Origin: Azohydromonas caseinilytica
GTDB taxonomy: Bacteria; Pseudomonadota; Gammaproteobacteria; Burkholderiales; Burkholderiaceae_C
Assembly: GCF_012927045.1 (NCBI RefSeq)
Contig: NZ_JABBFW010000026.1
Span: 1-64,000, forward strand
Direction: 5' to 3'
DNA length: 64,000 nucleotides
Positions 16,788-25,581 of this stretch are shown one piece after another; the stretch's first letter is position 1, and each line of letters starts with the position of its first letter. The notes under the pieces are model-generated. The model saw only the letters and a list, made by a program, of their open reading frames with translations. It made no database searches and had not been told where the DNA came from. The translations under genes were made by a program, and so were the position numbers.

Positions 16788-17966
16788 ATGTCTCTTGCCG
16801 TGCCCCTGATGCAACGCCTGGCCGCCCCGGCCGTGGGCGTGGTCCTGATCGCCGCCAACCTGCGTCCCTCGCTGATGGGCGTGGGCCCCCTGCTGAAGGA
16901 CATCCAGGCCGACACCGGCCTGGCGCCTTCGCTGCTGGGCCTGCTCATCACCATGCCGGTGATCGCCTTCGGCCTGATCTCGCCGCTGGCCGCGCCGCTG
17001 GCGCGCCGCTTCGGGCTGGAGCGCGTGCTGCTGGCCTCGCTGGTGCTGCTGGCGCTGGGGATCGTGCTGCGCTCGCTGCCGGGCACGCCGGCGCTGTTCG
17101 GCGGCGCGGCGCTGCTGGGCGCGGCCATCGCCGTGGGCAACGTGCTGGTGCCGGCGCTGATCCGCCGCGACTTCGCGCAGCACATCGGCGTGATGACCTC
17201 GGCCTTCGTCACCACGCTGGCCGGCGTGGCCGCGGTGGGTGCCGGCCTGGCCGTGCCGCTGGCGGCCGAGCTGGGCTGGCGCCTCTCGCTGTCGCTGTGG
17301 GCCGTGCCTGCCGTCGTGGCTGCGGCCTGGTGGGCGCTGGCGCGCACGCCCCGGCCTCAACCGCTGCCCGCGCCCGCGGCGGCCCCCGGCGCGGCGCGCC
17401 CGGGCGCGCTGTGGCGCTCGGCGCTGGCCTGGCAGGTGTCGCTGTTCATGGGGCTGCAGTCGCTGGCCTTCTACGTGCTCGTGGCCTGGCTGCCCACGCT
17501 GCTGCGCGACGCCGGCGTGTCCGCGGCGGCCGCGGGCACCTACGCCTTCGTGTACCAGGTGGCCTGCCTGTGCGGCAGCCTGGTGGCGCCGCTGCTCGCG
17601 GCGCGCGCCAAGGACCAGCGTCCGCACGCCTTCGCCGCGTCCGCGCTGTCGTTGCTGGGCTTCGTCGGGTTGGCGGGCCAGGCGCCGTCCATGGCCTGGG
17701 TGGTGATCGGCGGCCTGGGCTCCGGGGCCTGCCTGGCGCTGTCGCTGGCTTTCCTGAGCCTGCGCGTGCACAACGCCTCGCAGACGGCCTCGCTCTCGGG
17801 CATGGCGCAGTCGGTGGGTTACAGCCTGGCGGCGCTGGGCCCCGTGGGCTTTGGCCTGCTGCACGACGCCAGCGCGGGCTGGCAGCTGCCGCTGGTCGTG
17901 ATGTGGGTGCTGATCGGGCTGCAGTGCTGGCTGGGCCTGCTGGCCGGCCGGGCGCGCCGGATCTGA
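16788..17966 (+). CDS. CynX/NimT-family MFS transporter
   Basis: A 392-aa membrane protein with about 12 segments. It carries the CynX/NimT hallmark near the N-terminus (LIAANLRPSLMGVGPLL) and the PLAAPLARRFGLER loop between TM2 and TM3. Family members move cyanate, 2-nitroimidazole or other small anions or amides; the substrate here cannot be read. An inverted GC-rich repeat follows the stop. The upstream neighbour is the GH19 gene, with no obvious functional link. Confidence 0.8.
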   Translation: MSLAVPLMQRLAAPAVGVVLIAANLRPSLMGVGPLLKDIQADTGLAPSLLGLLITMPVIAFGLISPLAAPLARRFGLERVLLASLVLLALGIVLRSLPGTPALFGGAALLGAAIAVGNVLVPALIRRDFAQHIGVMTSAFVTTLAGVAAVGAGLAVPLAAELGWRLSLSLWAVPAVVAAAWWALARTPRPQPLPAPAAAPGAARPGALWRSALAWQVSLFMGLQSLAFYVLVAWLPTLLRDAGVSAAAAGTYAFVYQVACLCGSLVAPLLAARAKDQRPHAFAASALSLLGFVGLAGQAPSMAWVVIGGLGSGACLALSLAFLSLRVHNASQTASLSGMAQSVGYSLAALGPVGFGLLHDASAGWQLPLVVMWVLIGLQCWLGLLAGRARRI

Positions 17967-17996
17967 GCGAGGCCGCGGCCCGCCGCAGCCTATGGC

Positions 17997-18030
17997 GCCG
18001 GGCGGCGGGGCCTTGCCCGCGCCGCCCGGC
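17997..18030. terminator. GC-rich hairpin between convergent genes
   Basis: GCCGGGCGGC and GCCGCCCGGC form 10-base complementary arms, with an inner GGG/CCC extension. It sits between the converging MFS and lipoprotein genes and could stop transcription from both sides. No T-run is present, so this is inference from position and structure. Confidence 0.4.
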
Positions 18031-18037
18031 CCGGGGC

Positions 18038-18847
18038 TCAGTGCCTGTAGAACGGTGCCCGGCTGGGCGGGCCGTCCGCCCAGCGCTGCGGAGCGGGGAA
18101 GGATTTCTTCTTCATGCCCGCAAGCTCCACCGAAATGGCGTCATGGAAGCCGTAGGTGGCGAAGCGGTTGTCGCCAAAGGTCGTGGCGCCGAGTTTCAGG
18201 ATATAGACGCCGGTCTTGGGCGCGGTCCATTCCCAGGCGGTCCAGTCCGAGGATTGGGTATACGGCACCGAATTGTGGTCGCCCGGATTGCCGTTGCCTG
18301 AAAACTCGATCCAGGGCGTGGCCAGCAGATTCTTGCCGGACGCGTTGTAGACCTTCACCCACACCGTGTCCTGGGCCGCAAAATCGCCGTTGTAATAGAA
18401 CGAAGACCCGGTGATGGAGTCGCCCTTTTGCAGCAGCACTTTCTGGCTGGCGGTGATGTCATAGGTGCCCTGGCCGTCGAACCATTCGTTGCCGGTACCC
18501 ACGCGCAGGAAATACTGTCCATCGACCGGGAGCCGCGTGGCGCCCTGGAACATCCACGAGCTCACGACGGTGACCGTGCCCGCGGGGCGGATATTGGGCT
18601 GGAAGAGGCTGGAATATCCCTTGTCAATGTCCACGTCCCAGCCGGTGGTGGTGCCGGTTTCGAAACTGCCGTTTTCTATGCTGCGATTGCTGATGCCGTT
18701 GCTTTTGGCACTGCCGGCGGCCGAGGCCGTTTCCGTTGCGCTTTGAGACGCCTCCAGGGTATTTTCGTTGGCTCCATCGCTGCCGCCGCCACCGCAGCCA
18801 TACAGGGCCAGTGAGGCCAATGCCGTCACGAGAAACGCGCGTTTCAT
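18038..18847 (-). CDS. Secreted lipoprotein, unknown function
   Basis: A 269-aa lipoprotein. A short basic start and hydrophobic stretch end in the lipobox LALYGC, followed by a Gly-rich linker. The body has a carbohydrate-binding-module-like beta-sandwich look: NGSFETGTTTGWDVD is the classic 'N-G-xFE' opening of CBM-like or PEP-CTERM-associated repeats, and TAPKTGVYILKLGATTFGDNRFA closes it. It lies 43 bases after the BTAD/TPR regulator on the same strand, so it may be its target or partner. An AAAGGAAAAA ribosome-binding site supports the start. Confidence 0.72.
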   Translation of the reverse strand: MKRAFLVTALASLALYGCGGGGSDGANENTLEASQSATETASAAGSAKSNGISNRSIENGSFETGTTTGWDVDIDKGYSSLFQPNIRPAGTVTVVSSWMFQGATRLPVDGQYFLRVGTGNEWFDGQGTYDITASQKVLLQKGDSITGSSFYYNGDFAAQDTVWVKVYNASGKNLLATPWIEFSGNGNPGDHNSVPYTQSSDWTAWEWTAPKTGVYILKLGATTFGDNRFATYGFHDAISVELAGMKKKSFPAPQRWADGPPSRAPFYRH

Positions 18848-18890
18848 CTCGATTTTTCCTTTCGCAAATCCCCTCGCCGGGGGCGGAGCA

Positions 18891-20948
18891 CTATTGGCCC
18901 GTGCGGGAAGGCGGCACCACCCCCGAAATCGGTTGGGGAATTTGCGCCGGGCCCGAGGGTTCCAGGCCCAGGGCGCCCGAGGCCGTGCGCAGCAGCGCCG
19001 CCATGTCGTCGGCGAGGCGGAACGCGGCCAGCAGGTCGCCGATGCCGTAGCCCGGCACCCGCTGCTGGATCGAGGCCGCCACGGCGCGCGCCTTGTCCTG
19101 CCGGCCGGCCAGCGCCAGGCAGTGCGCGGCGATGGCCAGGATGTGCACATGCGCATTGGGCCGCGCCGCGGCCTGCAGCGCCGAGTCGGCCGCCTCGTCA
19201 TGGCGGCCCAGGCGCATCAGCGCCAGCGCGCGCGAGGCCAGCATGCCGAACAGCAGCGGGTCGAAGGGGCTGAGCCGGCGCGAGAGGTCCGCGGCGCGGA
19301 TCGCGGCTTGCGGGTCGCCGGACTGGGCATGCACGAAGGCCTGCGTGTAGTGGCCGAGCGCGAAGTTGGGGCTCAGCTCGGTGGAGGCGTCCAGCGCCAC
19401 CAGCGACTCGTCGAGCTGCCCGCGCAACCACAGCGCCCGGCCCAGCGCCCAGTGGGCGGCCGGGTCGCGGTCGTCGGCCAGCAGCGCCTGCGCGGCCGTG
19501 CGGTAGGCCAGCTCCACCTCGGTGTCGCGCGGGCCCCAGCCCAGGAAGGCATTCTGGAAATGCGTGAACGACAGCCCGGCCCAGGGCCGCGCGAAGCCCG
19601 GGTCCAGCCGCACCGCGGTTTCGAAGAAGTGCCGCGCCTGCTCGTTGTGCGCGCGGTCGAAGCGGTACGCGTGCCACAGGCCGCGGTGGTGCGCCTCCCA
19701 GGCATCGAGCGAGTCCGGGGCCTTGAGGATGGCGCGGTTGCGCTCGGCCACCTCGATCTGCCCGGCCACCGAGGCGACGATGCGGTCGCCGATCTCGTCG
19801 AGCACGCGCAGCGCCTCGTCGAGCCGGCTGGTGAGCAGGTCGGCCCACACGACGCGCGCGCTGCGCGTCTCGGCCAGCTGCACCGCCACCGTGACCCGGC
19901 TGCCCTGGCGCCGCAGGTGGCCGCTGACCGTGTAGTCCACGTCCAGCGCGCGGCCGGCCTCGCCCGCGCCCAGGTGCTGCCGGTCCAGCGCGAACACCGT
20001 GCCCGGCGCGATCACGAACAGGCTGCGCAGCTTGGCCAGGCGGGTGATGACGTCGTAGGCCAGTCCGTCGGCCAGCCCGCCGCGGGCCGCGACGCCGGGT
20101 GCGTGGTCGCTGAAGGGCATCACGGCGATGGAGGCGCGCCGCGGCGGTGCCGCCGCCACCGGCTCGGCCGCGGACGCGATGACCAGGACCGGCGCGGCCT
20201 GGCGCTCCTTGGCGGCGCGCCAGGCGCGCCCCAGCGGCGTCCAGTCCTGCCCCTCGGCCTCGAACATCCGCGCCGTGGCGGCCAGGTGCTCATCGCCCTC
20301 GCGCAGCCGGCCGCGCCGGGCCAGGGCGTCCAGCAGCGCCTCGTGGGCGCGGCGGTCGAAGGGCGCCAGCCGCAGCCACTGCTCCAGGCTGGCGAGGGCG
20401 GCGTCGGAGCCCGGCGCCAGGGCGTGCGCCAAGTGCTCCAGGATCGCCACCCGCGCGGCGCGGAACTGCCGGCGCTGGCCCAGCAGCCAGGCGCTCCACG
20501 GTGCGCTGCGCTCGATGTCGAGGTCCTGCAGGAATTCGCCCTCGAAGCGCGCTGCCAGCGCGTGCAGGTGGGCGGGTTCCAGCATCGCCAGGCCGGACTG
20601 GACGGCGGCCTGCACCTGCAGCGCATCGACCTGCGCGCCGGCCAGGTCCAGCCGCACCGTGTCGGCGTCGGCCACCACGCGCGCCCGGCCGGCGCTGTCG
20701 AGCACCGCGCGCGCCTTGCTCAGGCACCAGCGCAGCTCGCCGCGCGGGTCGTTGGGCAGGTCCCACAGCAGCTCGCACAGGTGGCTGCGCGCCACCGGGC
20801 GGGCCGCCAGCGCCAGGTAGGCCAGCAGCGCGCGCACCTTGCGCGAGGGCGGCAGGGCCACCGGCGCCCCGCCGCGGTGGACGGCCAGCGCCCCGAGCAG
20901 CCGGATGCGCAATGCCGGGACCGAACCGTCGCCAGATTCCACGTCCAT
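18891..20948 (-). CDS. BTAD/SARP-like transcriptional regulator with TPR repeats
   Basis: A 685-aa cytoplasmic regulator. Residues about 10-95 are an OmpR/SARP-like winged helix (RIRLLGALAVHRGG, then RKVRALLAYLALAARPVARSHLCELLW). A bacterial transcriptional activator domain follows to about residue 240. A TolB-like N-terminal domain begins with RASIAVMPFSDHAP and contains the LDVDYTVSGHLRRQGSRVTV strand. The C-terminal third is a TPR solenoid (NFALGHYTQAFVHAQSGDPQAAI). The same arrangement occurs in many proteobacterial 'adenylate-cyclase-like' regulators. I chose the ATG at 20948; an upstream start at 21017 lacks a ribosome-binding site. It is divergent from the methyltransferase. Confidence 0.75.
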   Translation of the reverse strand: MDVESGDGSVPALRIRLLGALAVHRGGAPVALPPSRKVRALLAYLALAARPVARSHLCELLWDLPNDPRGELRWCLSKARAVLDSAGRARVVADADTVRLDLAGAQVDALQVQAAVQSGLAMLEPAHLHALAARFEGEFLQDLDIERSAPWSAWLLGQRRQFRAARVAILEHLAHALAPGSDAALASLEQWLRLAPFDRRAHEALLDALARRGRLREGDEHLAATARMFEAEGQDWTPLGRAWRAAKERQAAPVLVIASAAEPVAAAPPRRASIAVMPFSDHAPGVAARGGLADGLAYDVITRLAKLRSLFVIAPGTVFALDRQHLGAGEAGRALDVDYTVSGHLRRQGSRVTVAVQLAETRSARVVWADLLTSRLDEALRVLDEIGDRIVASVAGQIEVAERNRAILKAPDSLDAWEAHHRGLWHAYRFDRAHNEQARHFFETAVRLDPGFARPWAGLSFTHFQNAFLGWGPRDTEVELAYRTAAQALLADDRDPAAHWALGRALWLRGQLDESLVALDASTELSPNFALGHYTQAFVHAQSGDPQAAIRAADLSRRLSPFDPLLFGMLASRALALMRLGRHDEAADSALQAAARPNAHVHILAIAAHCLALAGRQDKARAVAASIQQRVPGYGIGDLLAAFRLADDMAALLRTASGALGLEPSGPAQIPQPISGVVPPSRTGQ

Positions 20949-21054
20949 TTCCACGCCCGCTCCCACGCGGCCTTCCACGGCCGGGCCGGACAGTGGCCTT
21001 CGGCGGCAGCGGCCCATGCGCCGCCGGTCGCGTCAAGCCAACGGAGTTCCTGCC

Positions 21055-21903
21055 ATGAATGCATTGTCCGCCTCTGCCCCGTCCCCCTTCCCCGTCCCGA
21101 CCCCGGACCTGGCCGCCGTCAAGGCGCGCCAGCTCGCGGCCTGGTCCTCGGGCGACTACGCCGTCGTCGGCACCACGCTGCAGATCGTGGGCGAGACCCT
21201 GTGCGAAGCCCTGGACCTGCGCTCGGGCGAGCGCGTGCTCGACATCGCCGCCGGCAACGGCAACGCCTCGCTGGCCGCGGCGCGGCGCTGGTGCGCCGTG
21301 ACCTCCACCGACTACGTGCCGGCGCTGCTGGAGCGCGGCCGGGCGCGCGCGGCGGCCGAGGGGCTGGACCTGGAGTTCCGCGAGGCCGATGCCGAGGCCC
21401 TGCCCTTCGACGACGCCAGCTTCGATGCCGTCGTCTCCACCTTCGGCGCGATGTTCGCGCCCGACGCGCCGCGCGTGGCCGCCGAGATGCTGCGGGTGTG
21501 CCGCCCGGGCGGGCGCATCGGCCTGGCCAACTGGACGCCGCAGGGCTTCATCGGCCAGATGTTCAAGACCATCGGCCGCCACGTGCCGCCGCCGCCCGGC
21601 GTGAGCTCGCCGGCGCTGTGGGGCACGCGCGAGCGCATCGACGAGCTGTTCGGCGCCCAGGCCTCAAGGATCGAGGCCGCGCCGCGCCACTTCGCGTTCC
21701 GCTACCGCTCGCCGCTGCACATGCTGCAGGTGTTCCGCGGCTTCTACGGCCCGGTGCTCAAGGCCTTCGCCGCGCTGGACGCCGCGGGGCAGACCGCCCT
21801 GGCCAACGACCTGCTCGACCTCTACGGCCGCTTCAACCGTGCCGGGGACGGCTCGCTGGTGGCGCCCAGCGAGTACCTGGAGATCGTGATCACGCGGCGC
21901 TGA
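21055..21903 (+). CDS. Class I SAM-dependent methyltransferase
   Basis: A 282-aa soluble enzyme of the UbiE/COQ5-like methyltransferase-11 type. Motif I is VLDIAAGNGNASLAAA; ADAEALPFDDASFDAVVSTF is motif II, and MLRVCRPGGRIGLANW is motif III. The acceptor is unknown. The start has a GGAG ribosome-binding site 7 bases ahead. It is transcribed divergently from the BTAD/TPR regulator, 106 bases apart, so that regulator may control it. Confidence 0.82.
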   Translation: MNALSASAPSPFPVPTPDLAAVKARQLAAWSSGDYAVVGTTLQIVGETLCEALDLRSGERVLDIAAGNGNASLAAARRWCAVTSTDYVPALLERGRARAAAEGLDLEFREADAEALPFDDASFDAVVSTFGAMFAPDAPRVAAEMLRVCRPGGRIGLANWTPQGFIGQMFKTIGRHVPPPPGVSSPALWGTRERIDELFGAQASRIEAAPRHFAFRYRSPLHMLQVFRGFYGPVLKAFAALDAAGQTALANDLLDLYGRFNRAGDGSLVAPSEYLEIVITRR

Positions 21904-22112
21904 GCCGGCCGGCGCGGCGCGCGCCCGTCAGCGGGCAAGGGGGTCGGGGCGGGCATAATTTTCCGGCCGAAGATGTCGTGCCGGCACCAGCGCCGCGCCC
22001 GGGCCGATGGCCGAGGAGGGCGGTTTGAACACGGGTTGCACCCAGCCCTGCCGTGGAACCGTGCCGTGGTGGAGGCGGTGCCTCTGCCGAGCACCTTCCC
22101 TTGTCCCCGTCC

Positions 22113-23885
22113 ATGTCGCCCGCCAGTCCGTCCGCCCGCACGGCCCCGCCCATTCCATTCCTGCCGTTGCGCCTCCCGCTGAGCCGCCTGGTGCTGCTGG
22201 CCGCCATGCTGGTGCTGCTGGTCGTCTGGGGCACCGTGGGCGCGCTGCTGTGGATCAAGTGGAGCGATGCCGTCGAGGCCGAGGTCCGGCAGAACGCCAA
22301 CCTCGCGCGCACCCTGCAGGAGCAGACGCTGCGCGCGATCACGGCGGCCGACCAGGCCATGCTGCGGCTGCGCGAGGCCGTGCGCACCGGCGAGTTCGAG
22401 CCCCTGGACCTGTCGCGCTTTGCCAACGAGACGGGCCTGGCGCCGGACATCCTGGTGCAGCTGTCGCTGGTGGGGGCGGACGCGCGCTTCATCGGCTCCA
22501 ACCTGGACCGCACCGCCGGCAAGACCGGGCGCGTGGACCTGAGCGAGCGCGAGCACATCCGCGTGCACCTGTACCCGGGCAGCGTGCCGCAGGCCGCCGC
22601 GGGCGTGGGGGAGAGCGGGCTCTTCATCGGCAAGCCGGTGCTGGGCCGGGTCTCCGGGCGCTGGACGATCCAGCTGTCGCGGCGCATCGACGGCACGGAC
22701 GGCCGGCCCCTGGGCGTGGTCGTAGCCTCGGTGGACCCGGGCTACTTCGAGGCCGTGTACGGCGGCGTGGAGCTGGGCGGGCAGGGCGCGGTGTCGCTGG
22801 TCGGCCGTGACGGCGTGGTGCGCGCGCGCGTGGTCGGCGGCGTCGCCATGGGCACGGGCCGGCAGCTGATCAGCGAGTCCGCCGGCGGCTGGTACGTGCA
22901 GGCCGACGCCAACCACGACATCCTCACCAGCTCGCTCGACGGCATCGAGCGCATCACCGCGTTTCGCCGCATCCCGGGGCTGCCGCTGCACATTGCCGTG
23001 GCCACGGCCACCGACGAGGCGCTGTCGCAATGGCGGCAGACGCGCACCGTGGTGCTGGGCGTGACGCTGCTGTTCAGCGTGACGCTGCTGGCCGCGGCCT
23101 GGAGCTTCGTCGCCGGCATCCGCCGCCTGGAGCACACCAACGAGGCGCTGCGCGCGAGCGAGGCGCAGGCGCACTCGGCCAGCCGCGCCAAGAGCGCGTT
23201 CCTGGCCCACATGAGCCACGAGTTCCGCACGCCGCTCAACGCCGTCATCGGCCTGAGCCAGCTGCTGCAGCGCCAGGCGCTTCCCGAGACGGCCCGGCAG
23301 TTCGTGGGCCACATCCACCAGGCCGGCGAGCAGCTGCTGGCCCTGACCAACGACGTGCTGGACCTGTCGCGCATCGAGGCCGGCGAGATGCTGCTGGAGC
23401 AGCTGCCTTTCGAGCTGGCGCCGCTGCTGGAGGCGGTTCGGGTGCTGGTGCAACCACAGGCCGACGCCAAGGGCCTGCGGCTGCAGGTGGAGACCGCGCC
23501 GGAGCTGCCCGCCGCGCTGGTGGGCGACGCGCTGCGCCTGAAGCAGGTGCTGATCAACCTCATGGGCAATGCCGTGAAGTTCACGCCGGCGGGCAGCGTG
23601 AGCTTGCAGGTCCATGAAGTTGAGCGCTCATCCCGGACGGTGCGGCTGCGCTTCGACGTGATCGATACCGGCATCGGCATAGCGCCGCAGCAGCAGGCGC
23701 GCATCTTCGAGCCCTTCACGCAGGCCGACAGTTCCACCACGCGCCGCTACGGCGGCAGCGGGCTGGGCCTGTCCATCGTGCGGCGGCTGGTCGCGATGAT
23801 GGACGGGCAGCTCGGCGTCCAGAGCACGCCCGGGCAAGGCAGCAGGTTCAGCGTGACCCTGAGCCTGGGCGTGCCGAGCGCCTGA
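22113..23885 (+). CDS. Orphan sensor histidine kinase with extracytoplasmic sensor
   Basis: A 590-aa membrane kinase. TM1 spans about residues 25-48 and TM2 about 310-330. The periplasmic segment between them looks like a PDC/Cache-type sensor ([19 protein letters not shown]). The kinase core has the H box [11 protein letters not shown] with H369 as phospho-acceptor, the N box [10 protein letters not shown], and G boxes DTGIGIAP and [10 protein letters not shown]. It has no receiver domain and no response regulator beside it. I placed the start at the ATG at 22113; a GTG 60 bases upstream is possible and neither has a strong ribosome-binding site. Confidence 0.82.
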   Translation: MSPASPSARTAPPIPFLPLRLPLSRLVLLAAMLVLLVVWGTVGALLWIKWSDAVEAEVRQNANLARTLQEQTLRAITAADQAMLRLREAVRTGEFEPLDLSRFANETGLAPDILVQLSLVGADARFIGSNLDRTAGKTGRVDLSEREHIRVHLYPGSVPQAAAGVGESGLFIGKPVLGRVSGRWTIQLSRRIDGTDGRPLGVVVASVDPGYFEAVYGGVELGGQGAVSLVGRDGVVRARVVGGVAMGTGRQLISESAGGWYVQADANHDILTSSLDGIERITAFRRIPGLPLHIAVATATDEALSQWRQTRTVVLGVTLLFSVTLLAAAWSFVAGIRRLEHTNEALRASEAQAHSASRAKSAFLAHMSHEFRTPLNAVIGLSQLLQRQALPETARQFVGHIHQAGEQLLALTNDVLDLSRIEAGEMLLEQLPFELAPLLEAVRVLVQPQADAKGLRLQVETAPELPAALVGDALRLKQVLINLMGNAVKFTPAGSVSLQVHEVERSSRTVRLRFDVIDTGIGIAPQQQARIFEPFTQADSSTTRRYGGSGLGLSIVRRLVAMMDGQLGVQSTPGQGSRFSVTLSLGVPSA

Positions 23886-23918
23886 AGCGCCTGGAGCGCC
23901 CGGGCGGCCGTGCCCGGC

Positions 23919-24584
23919 CTAGTGGCCGACGTGGCCGGACAGCTGTTCGGCCAGTTCCCAGGCCGACACGCTGTCGGGCGGCGGCTCGCTGGTCAGCAGC
24001 ACGCCCAGCCGCGCCACCAGCGTCATGACCTTGAGCTCGCCCAGGCCCATGCCCAGCACCAGGGCGGCGACGCTGATGCCCGGGACGTCGGCGTCGAACT
24101 CGGTCGCGGCCGAGGGCGGCAGGAAGCAGCCGATGTCGTAGCGCCCGGGCGTTTCCTCGCTGGGCGCGGCCACGTAGCGCACGTCCTGGAACTGCACCTC
24201 GGTGCCGGCGAAGTCCATGCTGCTGAACTCGGCCAGCACCTCCCTGGGCACCGGCGGCTTGAAGGCGCTCACGAGCAGGTCCGCGGGCAGGGCCGGCGCG
24301 GTGCCCGTCAGCGCCAGCACCGCCTCCATGCCCTGCGGATCGCCGTGGCAGGTGACGGCCAGCCGCACCGCGGCGCCGTCCTGCATCGGCGTGTTGTCGA
24401 TCTCCACGCTCAGGCGCTCGTCGAAGGCCGCGGCGGCCTCGGCCAGGACATCGACCGCGTGGCTGACCGCCGCGATGGCCTCCTCCCAGTCGGGGGCGTC
24501 GGGATGGGACAGGGCCGGCGCTCTCAACAGGTCGGCGTGCGCCAGGACGGCCTGCCAGAAGTCGGCCGCTTTGTCGGGATTCAT
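23919..24584 (-). CDS. Hypothetical protein, 221 aa
   Basis: I do not recognise this acidic, soluble protein. It has no signal peptide or membrane helix. The first 80 residues look helical; the rest alternates strands and helices. The ATG at 24584 follows GTGAGAACC; an upstream ATG would add seven residues. It converges on the sensor kinase gene with a 33-base gap. Confidence 0.6.
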   Translation of the reverse strand: MNPDKAADFWQAVLAHADLLRAPALSHPDAPDWEEAIAAVSHAVDVLAEAAAAFDERLSVEIDNTPMQDGAAVRLAVTCHGDPQGMEAVLALTGTAPALPADLLVSAFKPPVPREVLAEFSSMDFAGTEVQFQDVRYVAAPSEETPGRYDIGCFLPPSAATEFDADVPGISVAALVLGMGLGELKVMTLVARLGVLLTSEPPPDSVSAWELAEQLSGHVGH

Positions 24585-25013
24585 GGGGGTTCTCACTTCA
24601 TGCACCGGTTCCGCCCGGTTTCAGCGCGGCAGGATAAGCGCCCCGTGGACGCCGCCCCGGCAGTCAGGACTGCGCGTCCCCCAGCCGCTGCAGCGCCTCG
24701 ACCCCGATGGGCGGACGCGATCACCACGGCACCACGCAAGACCGCCGGGCCAGGGTGCCGGCCATGCGTTGCGCCTGCAACCGCCCGCTGCGATGCGGGC
24801 CCGGTCCGTGGTGGAAAGAGGCGCCGCCTTGCCGCGGCAATCGTGTCTCGCCCACGCCGCCCCGTGCGCCTTACGTGACTTCTGCAATACCGCCGGCAGG
24901 GACATGGAACGACAATTGCTGCACCGCAGCATTCCGGTGGTTTTCTGTGCCCACGAAGCACTCGGGCCGGTCAGCCTGACCACGACGCATCATCCCAACC
25001 AGGGGCGCACACC
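24585..25013. other. Intergenic region without recognised genes
   Basis: These 429 bases lie between the divergent hypothetical gene and the small plus-strand gene. I see only a 12-base palindrome (TTGCCGCGGCAA at 24829-24840). Open frames here are random products of high GC. Promoters for both flanking genes should be present, but I cannot point to them. Confidence 0.4.
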
Positions 25014-25214
25014 ATGCACGCCAGCACTTTCTCGCTTTCGAACCAGATGGGCCCTCCGCCGGAGTACGAGGCGGCCATGGCTGACATCGAGCGCCGGGCG
25101 GTGGCCGGCGAGCTGACGCTGGCGCAGGCCAAGCGGGAGATCTTCGCGCTGCGCGAGCGCTACGCGCCCGAGCCCGGCGTGGTGACGCGGTGGGCGGCGC
25201 ATTCGCAGGCTTGA
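25014..25214 (+). CDS. Small hypothetical protein, 66 aa
   Basis: A 66-aa protein of unknown function. Residues 20-50 form a likely amphipathic helix pair (MADIERRAVAGELTLAQAKR, then EIFALRERYA). An AGGGG element precedes the ATG. It lies 367 bases before the protease gene and its c-di-GMP riboswitch. Size and lack of recognised family make this a moderate call. Confidence 0.45.
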   Translation: MHASTFSLSNQMGPPPEYEAAMADIERRAVAGELTLAQAKREIFALRERYAPEPGVVTRWAAHSQA

Positions 25215-25380
25215 AAGCGGCTCACGGCACGCCGTACGGCAAGCTTCAGAGTTTCGGCGGTATATCCGGGCGGCCGGCCCAAAAGGTAACTTGCCCGCCG
25301 CCCGTGATGGAGGTCACATATGGCCGCGCCGGTGTAAAAAAATGCAGCGCCGGCGGGATTAAGGTACGGCCGTCATTTAC

Positions 25381-25465
25381 CAGACAAGGGCAAACCTCTC
25401 GAAAGGGAGGGACGCAAAGTCTCCGGTCTACAGGGCTTCGGCCCCAGGATAGCGGGACTGCCAGA
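25381..25465 (+). ncRNA. Cyclic-di-GMP-I riboswitch (GEMM-I)
   Basis: The conserved GEMM-I core is visible: AAGGGCAAACC, a P2 stem CCTCTC/GGGAGG capped by a GAAA tetraloop (25401-25404), then GACGCAAAGTCTCCGGTCTA, and a P3 stem (GGGC-TTCG-GCCC) leading to AGGATAGCGGGACTGCC. The ligand-contact G in GGGCAAACC is retained, which fits c-di-GMP rather than the cGAMP-selective variant. P1 appears short and imperfect (CAG/CTG), so the outer limits are approximate. It sits in the leader of the S8 protease gene. Confidence 0.88.
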
Positions 25466-25543
25466 GCATTTGATTCGCGCGGCACGAATGTGCCGCGTGC
25501 TGGGCACGGCCGCCTGATGGGCGGAGCGCAGTTCTGCAGTCGT

Positions 25544-25577
25544 GTTTCCTGTGTGGGCCGAGGACCCAACAGGAAAC
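25544..25577 (+). promoter_or_regulatory. Ribosome-binding-site-sequestering hairpin (likely riboswitch expression platform)
   Basis: GTTTCCTGT pairs with ACAGGAAAC, then after one bulged G TGGG pairs with CCCA, closing a 7-base loop. The 3' arm contains AGGAAA, the Shine-Dalgarno sequence of the GTG start at 25582, so the folded hairpin would block translation. It lies 79 bases after the c-di-GMP aptamer. A second GC-rich hairpin (GCGGCAC/GTGCCGC around GAAT, near 25480-25497) lies between them. Confidence 0.7.
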
Positions 25578-25581
25578 TATC

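Noticed and set aside
18768-22028. Plus-strand open frame of 1086 codons opposite the BTAD/TPR regulator.
   Set aside because: It runs antisense to one real gene and out of frame through the methyltransferase; composition is low-complexity Arg/Ala/His.
25381-25465. Considered as a cGAMP-selective GEMM-Ib riboswitch.
   Set aside because: The ligand-contact base in GGGCAAACC is G, not the A expected for cGAMP preference; binding tests would still be needed.
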